This document shows positions 32,930 through 43,146 of a DNA stretch of 64,000 nucleotides, piece by piece (the first letter of the stretch is position 1; each line of letters opens with the position of its first letter). This DNA is from Crambe crambe (Eukaryota > Porifera > Demospongiae > Poecilosclerida > Crambeidae), in NCBI GenBank assembly GCA_963924555.1, contig OZ004587.1, positions 4,836,001-4,900,000 on the forward strand, read 5' to 3'. The position numbers were made by a program, and so were the translations under genes. The notes below the pieces were generated by a model, which ran no database searches, was not told the DNA's origin, and was given only the letters and a program-made list of their open reading frames with translations.

Positions 32930-33166
32930 GAAAAACTTGCGGAGACTTGCGGGCTCTTCCGGAGACTTGCGGATACTTGCGGAGCCTTGCGGAGACTTCG
33001 CGGAGCTTTGCGGAGACTTGCGGAGACTTTGCGGAGCCTTGCGGAGCTTTGCGGAGACTTCGCGGAGCCTTGCGGAGCTTTGCGGAGCCTTGCGGAGACT
33101 TGCGGAGACTTGCGCCAAAATTAATTTGCTTGCGGATGATGTAAATTGCACTTCTCGGCTTCCATA
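32930..33166 (-). repeat. Right end of copy B: inverted 10-bp array plus TIR
   Basis: GGAGACTTGC units and 11-bp variants from about 32937 to 33115, then the 45-bp TIR ending CTTCCATA. About three units fewer than copy A. Confidence 0.9.
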
Positions 33167-33369
33167 ACAATGTATTCAATAGTGTATGTGTTCATCACCT
33201 TCTGTTCAGAAATAATAATTATATATATAAGAAGCAAAAGAACATGCACAAGATGAACTACACAAATTTTATAATAATAAGATGCATGATAAAGAAGCTT
33301 CAAGACTTGGAGCATGCATGAAGGGTTAAATATTGAATAGTGTAGGAGGTACTACATCATAAGTCCATT

Positions 33370-33870
33370 CTAGCTACATATATTTTCTGCATTTTTCTGT
33401 ATAAGCTCACATATTTTTTCAACAGTGTTAGAATCTTCTCCCTTTAAACAAGCCTTTAAAAGGTTTTCATATGTTGCATCTGCTTTAGCCTTTCCCTTCC
33501 AAACAAGTAAAACCTGTTTCCTGTAGATTCATACATAACAACTGTCATAATAGCAGCTTAAAAAATGCTTCTGAGCTGTATGACTGCCCACCATTACCTA
33601 TTATTCATTAGTTACCACTAACCTCTCTATGATAGGTTGGGTAGGATCACTTCTGCCTACTTTCTTGATATCTGAAATATCAGTTTGTGTAAGATGCAAT
33701 TGAACTGCCAACTTTGTCTCCCATTCAGTTATATGTTTGGCTATCTCAGGAAGATCACGATCAGAGTCCACTATAGCCTTCAATCTCCACTGCTTGGAAG
33801 GATCAATGAGCTGGTCGACATATTCTTTCAATTCCTCAGACATTTTCTGCTTCTCAGCCATTTTCTGAGA
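33370..33870 (-). CDS. Gene B exons 9-10: C-terminal Death domain
   Basis: Exon 9 (33616-33870) and exon 10 (33370-33513), both phase 0. Together they encode a Death fold: EELKEYVDQLIDPSKQW, ITEWETKLAVQLHLTQTDI, then VWKGKAKADATYENLL and ending NAENICS before TAG. The intron inside the Death domain differs from the single-exon N-terminal Death domain, so the two Death domains have separate origins. Confidence 0.75.
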
Positions 33871-36800
33871 CTATCGAAAAATATTGCTTTCATAGGATAG
33901 TTATACATACTAGCTAGGAACATTTTTATTTTCAAGGTATTTCTTAAGAGTGCATATGTAAGATGTGTCCTTACCTCTTCAAACCAAACTCTATGCATTG
34001 ATTCCAAACAAATTGGTTTCTTTCTTTTGGGATTTTGTAGACACTCCATGAACTTTGCACCTTCTTTGGCTAGCACACAGAGGTGGTCTCTCCCTGGATG
34101 CTTTGGGCACTCAAAGCAATACTTGTATTTCATGTCAAGCTGGTGATATGTGTGAGATGTCACTCTCTTCAGAGTGGACCAGATAACACTGCGAACATGG
34201 GCACACAAATCTGCAGTTGAGGTATGATGTTCAGATTCTTGACGTGTAACAACAACTTCGATATACAAAGGTCGTGAGATTAGGGTCACCACATTATAGT
34301 CGTCGCCAACATAAAATTCTACTTTGTTTTTGCGTATAGCATCTTCGATCATCTCCCACCCATCTAGTCTCTGGGATACAATGCTGGTGATCATGTAGGT
34401 GAATATACCCATAGGCACATAACCACACTCGGATTGTAACATTAAAGGAGCTGGATCATGACTAGAAGTCTGAACTGTTAACTCGTCATTTCTTGCACTC
34501 TTCAGGATACTTGGCATAAAGTATACAGTTCCTTGAGCTCTTTTTGAGGTTACAGGAGTCAAAATATTTAGATGTTCCAGAAGTTTAATGAGCTTGTCAA
34601 GTGGGATGAGGGAAGTAGAGCCCAACATGGCTTTTTCTATATCTCCTTGTGAAAATTGCCCACTTTCCTTAATTTCTGTTGCTCTCCTTCTAACTTTACT
34701 GAATGTAAATGTCTCCTTAGCAAGCTTTGTAACACTATCGAATATGACTTGCACATCACAGATGACTGTGTCTCCCAACACTTTGGGATAGTAAAAAATC
34801 AGACCATGATAGTGCAGGAACCACAATGCCTTCTGCAGCTCACTGGAGCTGATTTGAAGATTGCCTGCTAGTTCATCATAATCCTCTAACTTCATCACAC
34901 GTAATTTTTTTCTGCGTATGCATATACTGAACATCAACCAAGAAGCGGGAATTGTGACCTTTCCAAAGCTTTTTTCAATTATATTTTCCAGAACTCCTCG
35001 TATTTTGTTCAACTCATCTTCATCACCATCAAAGTTATTGACTGCCAGAATCATCTGATCCTCGTAGGCATTCTCAATTGTTTCGTTTTTGTAGAAGCTT
35101 GTGTTTTCGATTCTTTCCTTCAGGAGTTTGTCCTTTTCCCTCAAGTCTTGGTCAGTTACCATGTCTCGATGTGTTCCCACAAAAAGAGCTTTAGATTTGA
35201 AGTGATTTGAATATTTTTTTGTAGCGTCGTTTTCAAGAAAGAACTCACTAAAGCATTCAATGCCAGAAAGAGCCTGAAATAAGACTTCTTCCACAGTCAA
35301 GGTAGAATCTTCCTTATCAGTCGACACACCGTCTTCATTGGTATAACATACTTTATAAAGACTATCCAGTTGGTCTGTCAATCGGCTGAAGAGTAGATAC
35401 AGGGATGGACCCATGACAAGGGCAGCATGCATTTCCAAAAACTCAGCATGACCACCAGTGTCAGTATTTATCAAGAGCACGGTATCATTCAGTAGGTACT
35501 TCACCTTGTTCCAATCTTCAGATTCCATTGATTCTTGGAAAGCAGAAAGCACTTCATGCTCCATAGATTTGGTGGGGTCAGATATTGGTGATGAGGCTCT
35601 GTATTCTAAAGCTCTATCAGATTCAATGTGGAGTTGTAAAGCTGCACTTCCTTCGATGAATGTGCCTGAATCTTTCTCTGCTCTCGTGGGTTCACTGTTT
35701 GCTACTTGGTACAACAACTGATTGTATAACCCAGCTTCTTCTTGAAGGTTTTCTACTTTTGACCATATTCCTGATGAAATGGTAGCAATTTCAGTAGAGA
35801 GATTCCTGATAATAACCAGCCCTCTCTCCTCCACTACACCTGTGCTTGGTTGCTCCTTCTTGTTGGCTGTCAATATATTCAAGATCTCGCCCATTAAACG
35901 AAGCAGGGTGGACGTCTTTCCTGAGCGAGGAAGACCAAAACAAACGAGCCGAACAATGTTGATATCTACTGTGAGTTTATCTTTAATGATCTTCAAACAG
36001 GCATTCATGTGTTGCTGTATCTCATCATGGGATGTAGTAACTAAAGAATTGGAAGTAATGAAAGTCTATAATTATCATGGCACTACAACTTACATGTCAA
36101 ACTGCCATGTGAGAAGATCTTGTGGTTTGTGTGACCAATCAACTCTTTTAGTTGCTCCAAAGTGCATGTTTCCCAGTCTAATTCTGGATGGAGTACAAAC
36201 TCCTTCAGATCTGGACAATGCTTGGCAAAGTCACACAGTCGAGTGTTACGTCGAAAAGATTCCAGTGAACTAAGATAACTCTTCATATTCTGTTTGAGAG
36301 AACGGTCTCCAATGTTACGAATAAGGTTTTCTAAGAGTGTGTAATTCATAAAGTCCCAGTATTTACTCAGCTTCATCCAAATAATATCGATGGTCGACTC
36401 ATTTTCTAGTTCATTTTCAATTTGTTGGAAGAAGTCTTTGTGTTCTTCTTTGCACTTGATCGGCAATGTCATGAGGCGAACTTTGAATTGATGGACAGTA
36501 TAATCTTTTTTAATTTTATCATATGTCCGAATGGAGATGTCGTTAAAATCATCTTCAAGGTCTTGTATTTGCTGTAGAATGAGGAGACCTGCAATGTACA
36601 AATAACAGGTATTAGAAGTCTATCCTAAACTCTGAGGTATATGTAATGATTATTGTTATGATATTGTTCAGATAAGGAAACTCTTCACCACATTAAGATG
36701 AAAAGGATGTGTATAAAATAAGATTATGGCTGGGCAGATTAACGTACAGTGCACATAAAAAATTATATTTATATGCATATGGCCATGCATTGTCTGGTGA

Positions 36801-39800
36801 TAGCATATGTAAATATCTAATCTTCCTTGAAACTTCTGCTCCACTAAATGTCTAGGTCATTGCATAACTTTTTGGCTCACTCTATTACTCTATTGTTATG
36901 ACATGGATTCTAGTCTGGTCGATTGTAGGCTATATTTAATAGCTTATAATACTGTATAGCTGGTTATTTTTGAGGGATAATATTTGTGTGGTTTTCGTGG
37001 TTGAAAAAAAACTACAAATTTTTTCCCCACAAATAAATTAACAACGCGCACCCGTTCCATCTGGCACCACCCCCTTAGCAAGCTAGCAATGTTTCTAGAA
37101 GATTGTTAAAATAGGCTCCGATACTTTAAACGCAAAAAGACTTGTCTTCCAGATTCCCAAGGCCCCCTTTCAAGGATGGTATGCCTAATAATGAGCCACT
37201 CTCTTGGGGGAGGGAGGAAGTAGTCTTGGTACTGGATTGAAATTTCTGGTTCGTGTGGGCACATTTGCCGAACCTATTACAGAAGGTGAAGGCAATTGGA
37301 AGGTGAGGTTGAATCCATTAATTGTTATGGACCAGGTTTATTTGTAACGCCATGTAGCCTTCAATAAAAAACTGAAGACTTTCTACTTAAAGATCTAGCT
37401 GCCATGAAGCCAGGGAACAAGACTCAAATGAATGGATCGAGGTCCTAGCCCCAAGCCCGCCAGGTTCCCTTAATTATAGAGACACTCCAAATCCATAATA
37501 AGTATACACTGACTGGCTTGTAACAAGCTTGATTCATATAAAAATGTCCAAAACTCCCTTCAAGAGGTCCCTTTTCCCAAGTAAATTCAGATCACAAAAA
37601 TTTAGAGCTCTATTGTATATAACATACTTCTGTCTCTTTCCTTGGCCACTCTTTTGGGGAAGGGAGGAAGTAGTCTTGGTTCTGGATTGAAATTTCTGGT
37701 TTGTGTGGGCACATCTGCTGAACCTATTACAGAAGGTGAAGGCAATTGGAAGGTGAGGTTGAATCCATTAATTGTTATGGACCAGGTTTATTTGTAACGC
37801 CATGTAGCCTTCACTAAAAAAAAAACTGACAATAAACTGAAGACTTTCTGCTTAAAGATCTAGCTGCCACGAAGCCATGCAGGGAATGAGACTCAAATGA
37901 ATGGATCAAGGTCCTAGCTGAAGACTGAAGACTTTCTACTTAAAGATCTAGCTGCCATGAACCCAGGGAATGAGACTCAAATGAATGGATCGAGGTCCTA
38001 GCCCCAAGCCCGCCAGGTTCCCTTAATTATAGAGACACTCCAAATCCATAATAAGTATACACTGACTGGCTTGTAACAAGCTTGATTCATATAAAAATGT
38101 CCAAAACTCCCTTCAAGAGGTCCCTTTTCCCAAGTAAATTTCAGATCACAAAAATTTAGAGCTCTATTGTATATAACATACTTCTGTCTCTTTCCTTGGC
38201 CACTCTTTTGGGGGAGGGAGGAAGTAGTCTTGGTTCTGGATTGAAATTTCTGGTTTGTGTGGGCACAACTGCTGAACCTATTACAGAAGGTGAAGGCAAT
38301 TGGAAGGTGAGGTTGAATCCATTAATTGTTATGGACCAGGTTTATTTGTAACGCCATGTAGCCTTCACTAAAAAACTGAAGACTTTCTACTTAAAGATCT
38401 AGCTGCCATGAAGCCAGGGAATGAGACTCAAATGAATGGATCGAGGTCCTAGCCCCAAGCCCGCCAGGTTCCCTTAATTATAGAGACACTCCAAATCCAT
38501 AATAAGTATACACTGACTGGCTTGTAACAAGCTTGATTCATATAAATATGTCCAAAACTCCCGTCAAGAGGTCCCTTTTCCCAAGTAAATTTCAGATCAC
38601 AAAAATTTAGAGTTCTATTGTATATAACATACTTCTGTCTCTTTCCTTGGCCACTCTTTTGGGGGAGGGAGGAAGTAGTCTTGGTTCTGGATTGAAATTT
38701 CTGGTTTGTGTGGGCACATCTGCTGAACCTATTACAGAAGGTGAAGGCAGTTGAAAGGTGAGGTTGAATCCATTAATGGACCAGGTTTATTTGTAACGCC
38801 ATGTAGCCTTCACTAAAAAAAACAAACTGACAATAAACTGAAGACTTTCTGCTTAAAGATCTAGCTGCCACGAAGCCATGCAGGGAATGAGACTCAAATG
38901 AATGGATCAAGGTCCTAGCCCCAAGCCCGCCAGGTTCCCTTATCAGAGAGCGCGGTAGCGCTCTCTATGTAGGGATGACCTATGACCCTTCATAGGACTA
39001 ATACAAAATGAAGTTGGATTTTCTCAGAAAACAGTAAGTTGTAGCTGCTATGACTGCTTACCCTGTATTTCATGCACATTCTTATCATGCAGAAAAATTT
39101 TGGAGGCTGAAAGACTTAACACGGAAGAGCAGTAAAAATGCACTTTTTCATGATTTCTTATTTTCTTGTTCTTAATCATAATAATCATATTCATCATGCA
39201 CGATCTGGAGAAAAACTGGGCCGCGCTTGGGCCATGTTCTATATATGAATCTGTTCCATTTTACTCGGACCAGGTCCACGTACCATCGGTTTAGCTTCTA
39301 GTGTACTCAGAAAAAAGTCGCTTTCTTAATAGCCTGTCGACTATTGAGCGGCCATTAAGCATGAACGCTCATGCGTGCGTAGTTACCATGACACGACACA
39401 ATTACAATGTCATCTCTCAGCTGAGCGAGTGTGGTGTATTTCTTGACTTCACAATTTTGAGATAGCTATCTAGCTATAGCTAACCTTTGAGATAAGCTAG
39501 CTAGCTATCTAAGTGTCCATGATTTCCAGTCTCAACCTTGCATACATGCACCTGAGACTTGAGGAACTATTTGGTGGACACAGTTGGTTCGGTGGGGAAA
39601 ATGTTATATTTGTAGGTGATTTGCTTCAGTTGCAGCCTGTTAACGGTAGTCCTGTGTTTGAAATGATATCCAAAAAATCACTATTCCCAATGAAGATCCT
39701 TTTTGTTCAATCTACAAAATATAACTCTCCAATGATAGTTACTGACACAATAATGCATTGTATTGTTTGTGCCTGATATTCTTGAAGCAACTTCATATGA

Positions 39801-41905
39801 ACTTACATTAAAAATAGCTATTACACAAAGCTCAAAATAGCTAAAATTAATACCCGTCAAATACGACGTGCAAGAAATCAACCACGCGCGTCCGTCCCAT
39901 CTGGTGATATATGTTTCTGGAAGATCGAAAAAAGAAGCTTTATTCCGATACTTTGAATGCAAAAGACTTGTCTTCTGGATCCCCAAGGCCCCCCCTTTCA
40001 AGGATTGTACCTTCTTCACTGGTGTAGAAGTTGCTATGGAAGATTGTCTATAGGCAGAAGGCATAATAAGTACGCTAAATATGATCCACATACTGGCTTC
40101 TACCATGAATGAGCACAATTAACTTCTACTTCTAGGACAGGCACCACTGGACTTGATTTTTGCACTCTTCGTTCTTTGAACTAGCTAGCTAGCTAATAAT
40201 TTAGTAAGCTACTTCTTCCTTTATTCATAATCATAGGCACTAGAATTACACAACAGTTATGTATTACGTAGCTACAACCATAATTTACTTTCTTTTGCTT
40301 TTGTCTTCGCTTTCGACCATCCAATTTACTTTTGTCTTCGCTATCGCTTTCGACCATCCACGAAATTTAACCACGAACAATTTCATTCCCCCCATAACAC
40401 AACCCCTTGGAAATAACCCGATTTTATGCAATCAAGAAAGTTTGAGTACACCTTTTGGAATTTCTCCTTCCATAGGAAGTTTTGGACCTTCCATGGTAGA
40501 TGGAGGTGAGGTGGAGTCCATTGGATGTGATGGAGGAGTCACAGGACAACCTGCAACAACAGAATAACTGATTAGAAATTTACTCTCCTCTTCAATAATT
40601 ACCTTTGAGAGAGATGTTGTGAGTGTTGCTAGTGGCAGTGATGGTGTCCTTGAGGAAAGGGGAGGTGAGGTTGATTTGGCAAGTGTATTGACCAGCATGG
40701 GACAGAGAGAGAGAAGGGAAAGAGAGAGTGTTGTCTAAAGACTCAACCAGCACTACTCCATTGTGACTCCAGCAGTATGTGATGGTAGGACTGAAATCTT
40801 CAGCACCTGATACAGTGCAGGAAAGGCAGTATTTCTCCTCCACTGAGGGGTTGCCCCCAGTAATCACCACTTCGATTGGAGGGGCTATATAATATAATAT
40901 TATGACACATCATTGAACTGTTTATTAATAACAGTACCTGCTAGATATATTTGGTGTTCTCTGGCTATCTTCATGGCCAGATTCTTGTGTCCCACACAGG
41001 GCTTCTTCAGAGCTTCCAATAAACCCTCCCATGAAGGTAAAGGGTCAACCATTTTCAGCCACTCGGAGAGCATCTCTCTGAAGCAAGCCTTCACGTCAGT
41101 GGGATTATCTTTTTTGATGGTCTGCAGTGTTGATTCACTGAGGTCCAACTCCAGTCCTAGGTCATACCACTCAGTCTTGGCATCCCAAATAACATTGCGC
41201 ACTTTTGACAGGTTTGCTGGAACCATCGAGACTGTAAGTAGTAAATATTATTTTTATTAATTTTCTACTTGGTACGTAAACTTCAACGTTAAAGAACTAC
41301 TTGACTGACATCCTGGACCAGGGTTGGTCTCGACGTCCCCAGCACAGTGTAGTAGACAGCATATAATGGTGATAGAGAAGGCCACAAATAAGTACACACC
41401 AAGTCCTTTCAATATCCTCTGTTTGCTGCAACCTCCAGGGGCTTGGGTCAAACAGGAAGTGTCTGTTAAGGTAAAAGGAAAACCCAAAATTAATGAATGT
41501 GTTAATAATAATTATTTGTAGATACATTTGCAACAATAAGAAACATTTTGCTGTGACCTGACCACAGTATTCACTTTCATGTTTACTATTGTTATTAGCT
41601 ATGTGGGCACGGGTGACAAAGTAACACTGTTATATATCCAATGTCCGGCCACTATCGTAAGATCTGGTAAAGGGTCTTCAACATGGTAAAGGGTAGTCAT
41701 GCTACTAGTTTGAATATGGGGTAAAGGGTGATCATAAGTACTACTATATCACATTCACATGCTAGCTGAACTGACCTATTAGCGAGAGTAGGAACTCTTC
41801 CAGGATTTTGTTGGGAGAAATAGAGTGGCATTTCATTAAAGCACGAGAACGGGCAGCATTGTTCATGCCCACACTGGCCCTCCACTGCTCCATACTGACC
41901 GGCAT
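33370..41905 (-). CDS. Gene B: 2A-Death-Ig-helical-Roco-Death receptor gene
   Basis: Exons: 41776-41905, 41301-41462, 40938-41231, 40603-40884, 40452-40550, (40011-40033 microexon), 36094-36588, 33975-36040, 33616-33870 and 33370-33513 (TAG). Leaving out the microexon, every junction keeps frame and the sum is 1309 codons. Order of domains: start exon, hydrophobic leader with GDVETNPGP, Death, Ig, Pro/Ser linker, shortened helical domain, Roc GTPase with COR region, and C-terminal Death domain. Roco proteins are GTPase scaffolds; here the N-terminal part is the same module as in the NACHT-LRR genes A and C. The 23-nt microexon would shift frame if included. No transcript evidence is available. 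Confidence 0.8.
33975..36040 (-). CDS. Gene B exon 8: Roc-COR (Roco) GTPase core
   Basis: Acceptor TTTAG at 36040, donor GAAGAG/GTAAGG at 33975. The exon encodes a P-loop GLPRSGKTST, a DTGGHAEFLEM switch-II-type motif (DxGG with an extra Thr), a GTHRDM motif in the place of NKxD, then a COR-like part with ALWFLHYHGLIFYYP. A His/Cys-rich stretch (CFECPKHPGRDHLC) lies near the C-terminus. Roco proteins couple Roc GTPase to COR dimerisation. A long insert between P-loop and switch II distinguishes this protein, a feature seen in many invertebrate Death-type Roco proteins (from memory). Confidence 0.82.
36094..36588 (-). CDS. Gene B exon 7: helical domain shared with NLR genes, shortened
   Basis: A 495-nt phase 1-1 exon (acceptor TTGCAG, donor ACAT/GTAAGT). 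Its first 120 residues closely match the N-terminal helical domain of genes A and C (MTLPIKCKEEH, NYTLLENLIRNIGD, SFRRNTRLCDFA). It then has internal deletions relative to them (CPDLKEF, HTNHKIFSHGSLT) and ends where the NLR genes continue into the NACHT. This shows that the helical part was copied and joined to the Roco exon. Confidence 0.8.
37197..38940. repeat. Tandem array of a roughly 450-bp unit, about 3.7 copies
   Basis: Units start at 37197, 37647, 38201 and 38652, each with CACTCTTTTGGGG... near the start and ...CTTTCCTTGG at the end. Spacings are 450, 554 and 451 bp; the second is longer because an internal segment (CTGAAGACTTTC... to CTAGC) is itself repeated. The last unit is cut at 38940 by a hairpin element. 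No coding sequence. Confidence 0.9.
38943..39140 (-). mobile_element. Helitron-like 3' tail fragment with terminal hairpin
   Basis: A hairpin (AGAGAGCGCGGTAGCGCTCTCT, given in two parts: stem AGAGAGCG with complement CGCTCTCT) follows directly where the tandem unit is broken. The next about 170 bp match 59848-60000, the region downstream of the Helitron helicase gene. Read on the minus strand this gives a tail that ends with a hairpin next to the target, as in Helitron 3' ends. Confidence 0.6.
39511..39682 (+). pseudogene. Fragment of Helitron PIF1-like helicase
   Basis: The plus strand encodes SSLNLAYMHLRLEELF, then VIFVGDLLQLQPVNGSP, closely matching the helicase at 62830-63000, including the motif III region (GDLLQLQPV). 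The fragment is about 57 codons and in opposite orientation to the adjacent tail fragment, so it is a rearranged internal piece. It ends exactly where the duplicated intron sequence of the gene A/B family begins. Confidence 0.85.
40011..40033 (-). CDS. Gene B exon 6: microexon, 23 nt (one base short)
   Basis: The same acceptor (CCATAG) and donor (GTACAA) as in genes A and C, but CAACTTC where A and C have CAACTTTC. With 23 nt it would shift the frame into exon 7; skipping it leaves the frame intact. Confidence 0.5.
40452..40550 (-). CDS. Gene B exon 5: Pro/Ser-rich linker
   Basis: A 99-nt symmetric phase 1-1 exon encoding CPVTPPSHPMDSTSPPS and GPKLPMEGEIPK, nearly identical to gene A exon 5. 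Confidence 0.65.
40603..40884 (-). CDS. Gene B exon 4: Ig-like domain
   Basis: A 282-nt phase 1-1 exon; CTVSG, TYCWSHNG and SHAGQYTC carry the Ig cysteines and Trp. Nearly identical to the copies in A and C. Confidence 0.82.
40938..41231 (-). CDS. Gene B exon 3: Death domain, uninterrupted
   Basis: A 294-nt phase 1-1 exon (acceptor TTACAG at 41231, donor GCAG/GTACTG). Encodes about 98 residues with the Death-domain plan: MVPANLSKVRNVIWDA, WYDLGLELDL, STLQTIKK, FREMLSEWLK and SWEGLLEAL, then LAMKIA. It is the empty-site reference for the transposon in gene A: CTTTTTTGAT is uninterrupted at about 41109-41118. Confidence 0.85.
41301..41462 (-). CDS. Gene B exon 2: hydrophobic leader with 2A-like GDVETNPGP
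   Basis: A 162-nt phase 1-1 exon. CSKQRILK is followed by a hydrophobic run (GLGVYLFVAFSITIICC) and LLHCAGDVETNPGP. The C-terminal motif fits the 2A consensus exactly, and the exon ends four residues after it. The exon is almost identical to gene C's (57272-57433). Confidence 0.88.
41776..41905 (-). CDS. Gene B exon 1 (start exon)
   Basis: ATG at 41903-41905 begins MPVSMEQWRASVGMNNAAR; 43 codons plus one base to donor ATAG/GTCAGT (phase 1). Together with exon 2 it gives a leader of about 90 residues before the 2A break. Confidence 0.78.
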
Positions 41906-42172
41906 GGTTACAGTATCAGGGAGTACTACCTGTGGAAGAACAAGGCAAGGGTGAATTCCACTCGATTGACTTCAGTGGATATCACCAATAACTGGTTCAA
42001 CATACATCTCTTATTCCCACAAAATCTCATTACCTATTATTATCGAGGAAAATCCTTAGCTAGATAGGACACTTTCGCTGTCTCACTCTGGGAAGACTAC
42101 CCGATATCGATTTGGTTAACTAAAAGTCGGATTCCTCAATCATAGATAAATAGCTAGGTCACGTTGTTCCTT

Positions 42173-42210
42173 CTACATGTGTGGGAGGAGCTTGTAATAT
42201 GGGCGTGGTT
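42173..42210 (-). promoter_or_regulatory. Conserved upstream block of gene B
   Basis: TCTACATGTGTGGGAGGAGC and a following GGGCGTGG, shared with 17021-17060 upstream of gene A. Possible promoter element; no start site can be assigned. Confidence 0.35.
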
Positions 42211-42940
42211 ATAATAAACGCATGTGCACATGCCATGCATGAGCGAGCAAAATTAATATCATTCGCGCACCATGCTGGAACAATAATAACAAGAACCAAA
42301 GTTCGGTATATATTAGCTACTGTAATTAGTACTGTTTCAAGAACATACTTTTTCCAGCAAGGTGATAAACTCAACTCTAGGCAGGAGCATAATGAATCGA
42401 ATATCTACAAGAAAGTAGCAAAAAGCATTAGCTATAAATTGCCATAGCTCTACCCCTTACCAGTGGCACATCCCTGTGACAGGTAAAGAATGAAAGAGAG
42501 ACCTATTGCTAAATTCATACCATTGTTCATTTGATAACCCTGACTTTGAAAAGTCCCCCAAGTTCAGAATCTCAATGTGTACTGAAGCCAGGAGATGTTC
42601 TTTAGGCCACTATTGGTTGGTTACAAGTTTCTCATCCCCCGCCCGCATTAGTTTACTCTATCTACAGGATTTGGCCATTATAATTGAATTTCTATACCGC
42701 ATCACTTCTGACTGTATCAACTCCTGTGGTTTTTCCAAGAAAATGCTGACGTAATGGCTTAAACTATGCCGCCCGCCCGCATCAGTCTGAGCAAAACCAT
42801 CTGATGAGAAACTTATGATCAACAAATAGTGGCCTTATGTACCCATGTACTGGTAGGGTAGGGATAAAGATTTTCAAAGTGTTCAGGTGAAAATAACACA
42901 CCATTCATCACCTGAGCTGACCCAAGTTAATTGTATATAC
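42211..42940. other. No gene seen
   Basis: Partly related to the upstream region of gene A (to about 42390), then single-copy AT-rich DNA without a recognisable coding frame. Confidence 0.45.
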
Positions 42941-43146
42941 CATTTTTTCCTCTCGTTCAGCCACTTCCAGTTGAAATGTACAAAATCATGTTTTATACTT
43001 GTCCCAACAGCATCTGTTGAAGTGTCCTGATAGTAAATGAATTCATCTGTTCTCCCTATTATGTGGGTCTTCAGTTCATCCACAAACTTGGAGAAGGTCC
43101 ACTCTCTCTTCTTCATCAGTTCACGGAAGTCAGGGTAGTTCCTCAT
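42941..43146 (-). CDS. Possible exon of unknown gene (NYPDFRELM family)
   Basis: A 206-nt stretch with acceptor CATGCAG at 43146 and donor AAAATG/GTATAT at 42941, encoding RNYPDFRELMKKREWTF, FVDELKTHI and FNWKWLNERKKW. A decayed copy of its start (MSNYPDF) lies at about 44880-44895. I do not recognise the domain. It may belong with the PHD-like exon at 44528-44584 on the same strand. Confidence 0.4.

Larger units (their letters stand above)
27128..33166. mobile_element. Kinase-carrying DDE transposon, copy B (6.0 kb)
   Basis: Same ends and gene order as copy A, with its own target duplication ACAATG (27122-27127 and 33167-33172), so it moved independently. It lacks the nested 1.06-kb element, which accounts for most of the size difference. 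Other differences are an 18-bp in-frame duplication in the kinase gene (about 28663), a long (TA)n run (31499-31550), fewer 10-bp end units and scattered single-base changes. Its transposase keeps the third catalytic acid. It ends about 200 bp past the stop codon of gene B. Confidence 0.93.
36589..40010. other. Long intron of gene B holding repeats
   Basis: This interval between microexon and helical exon holds the tandem array (37197-38940), a hairpin with a Helitron-tail fragment (38943-39140) and a helicase fragment (39511-39682). In gene A the same intron is only 0.8 kb. No additional exons are recognised in 36600-37196 or 39141-39510. Confidence 0.6.
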
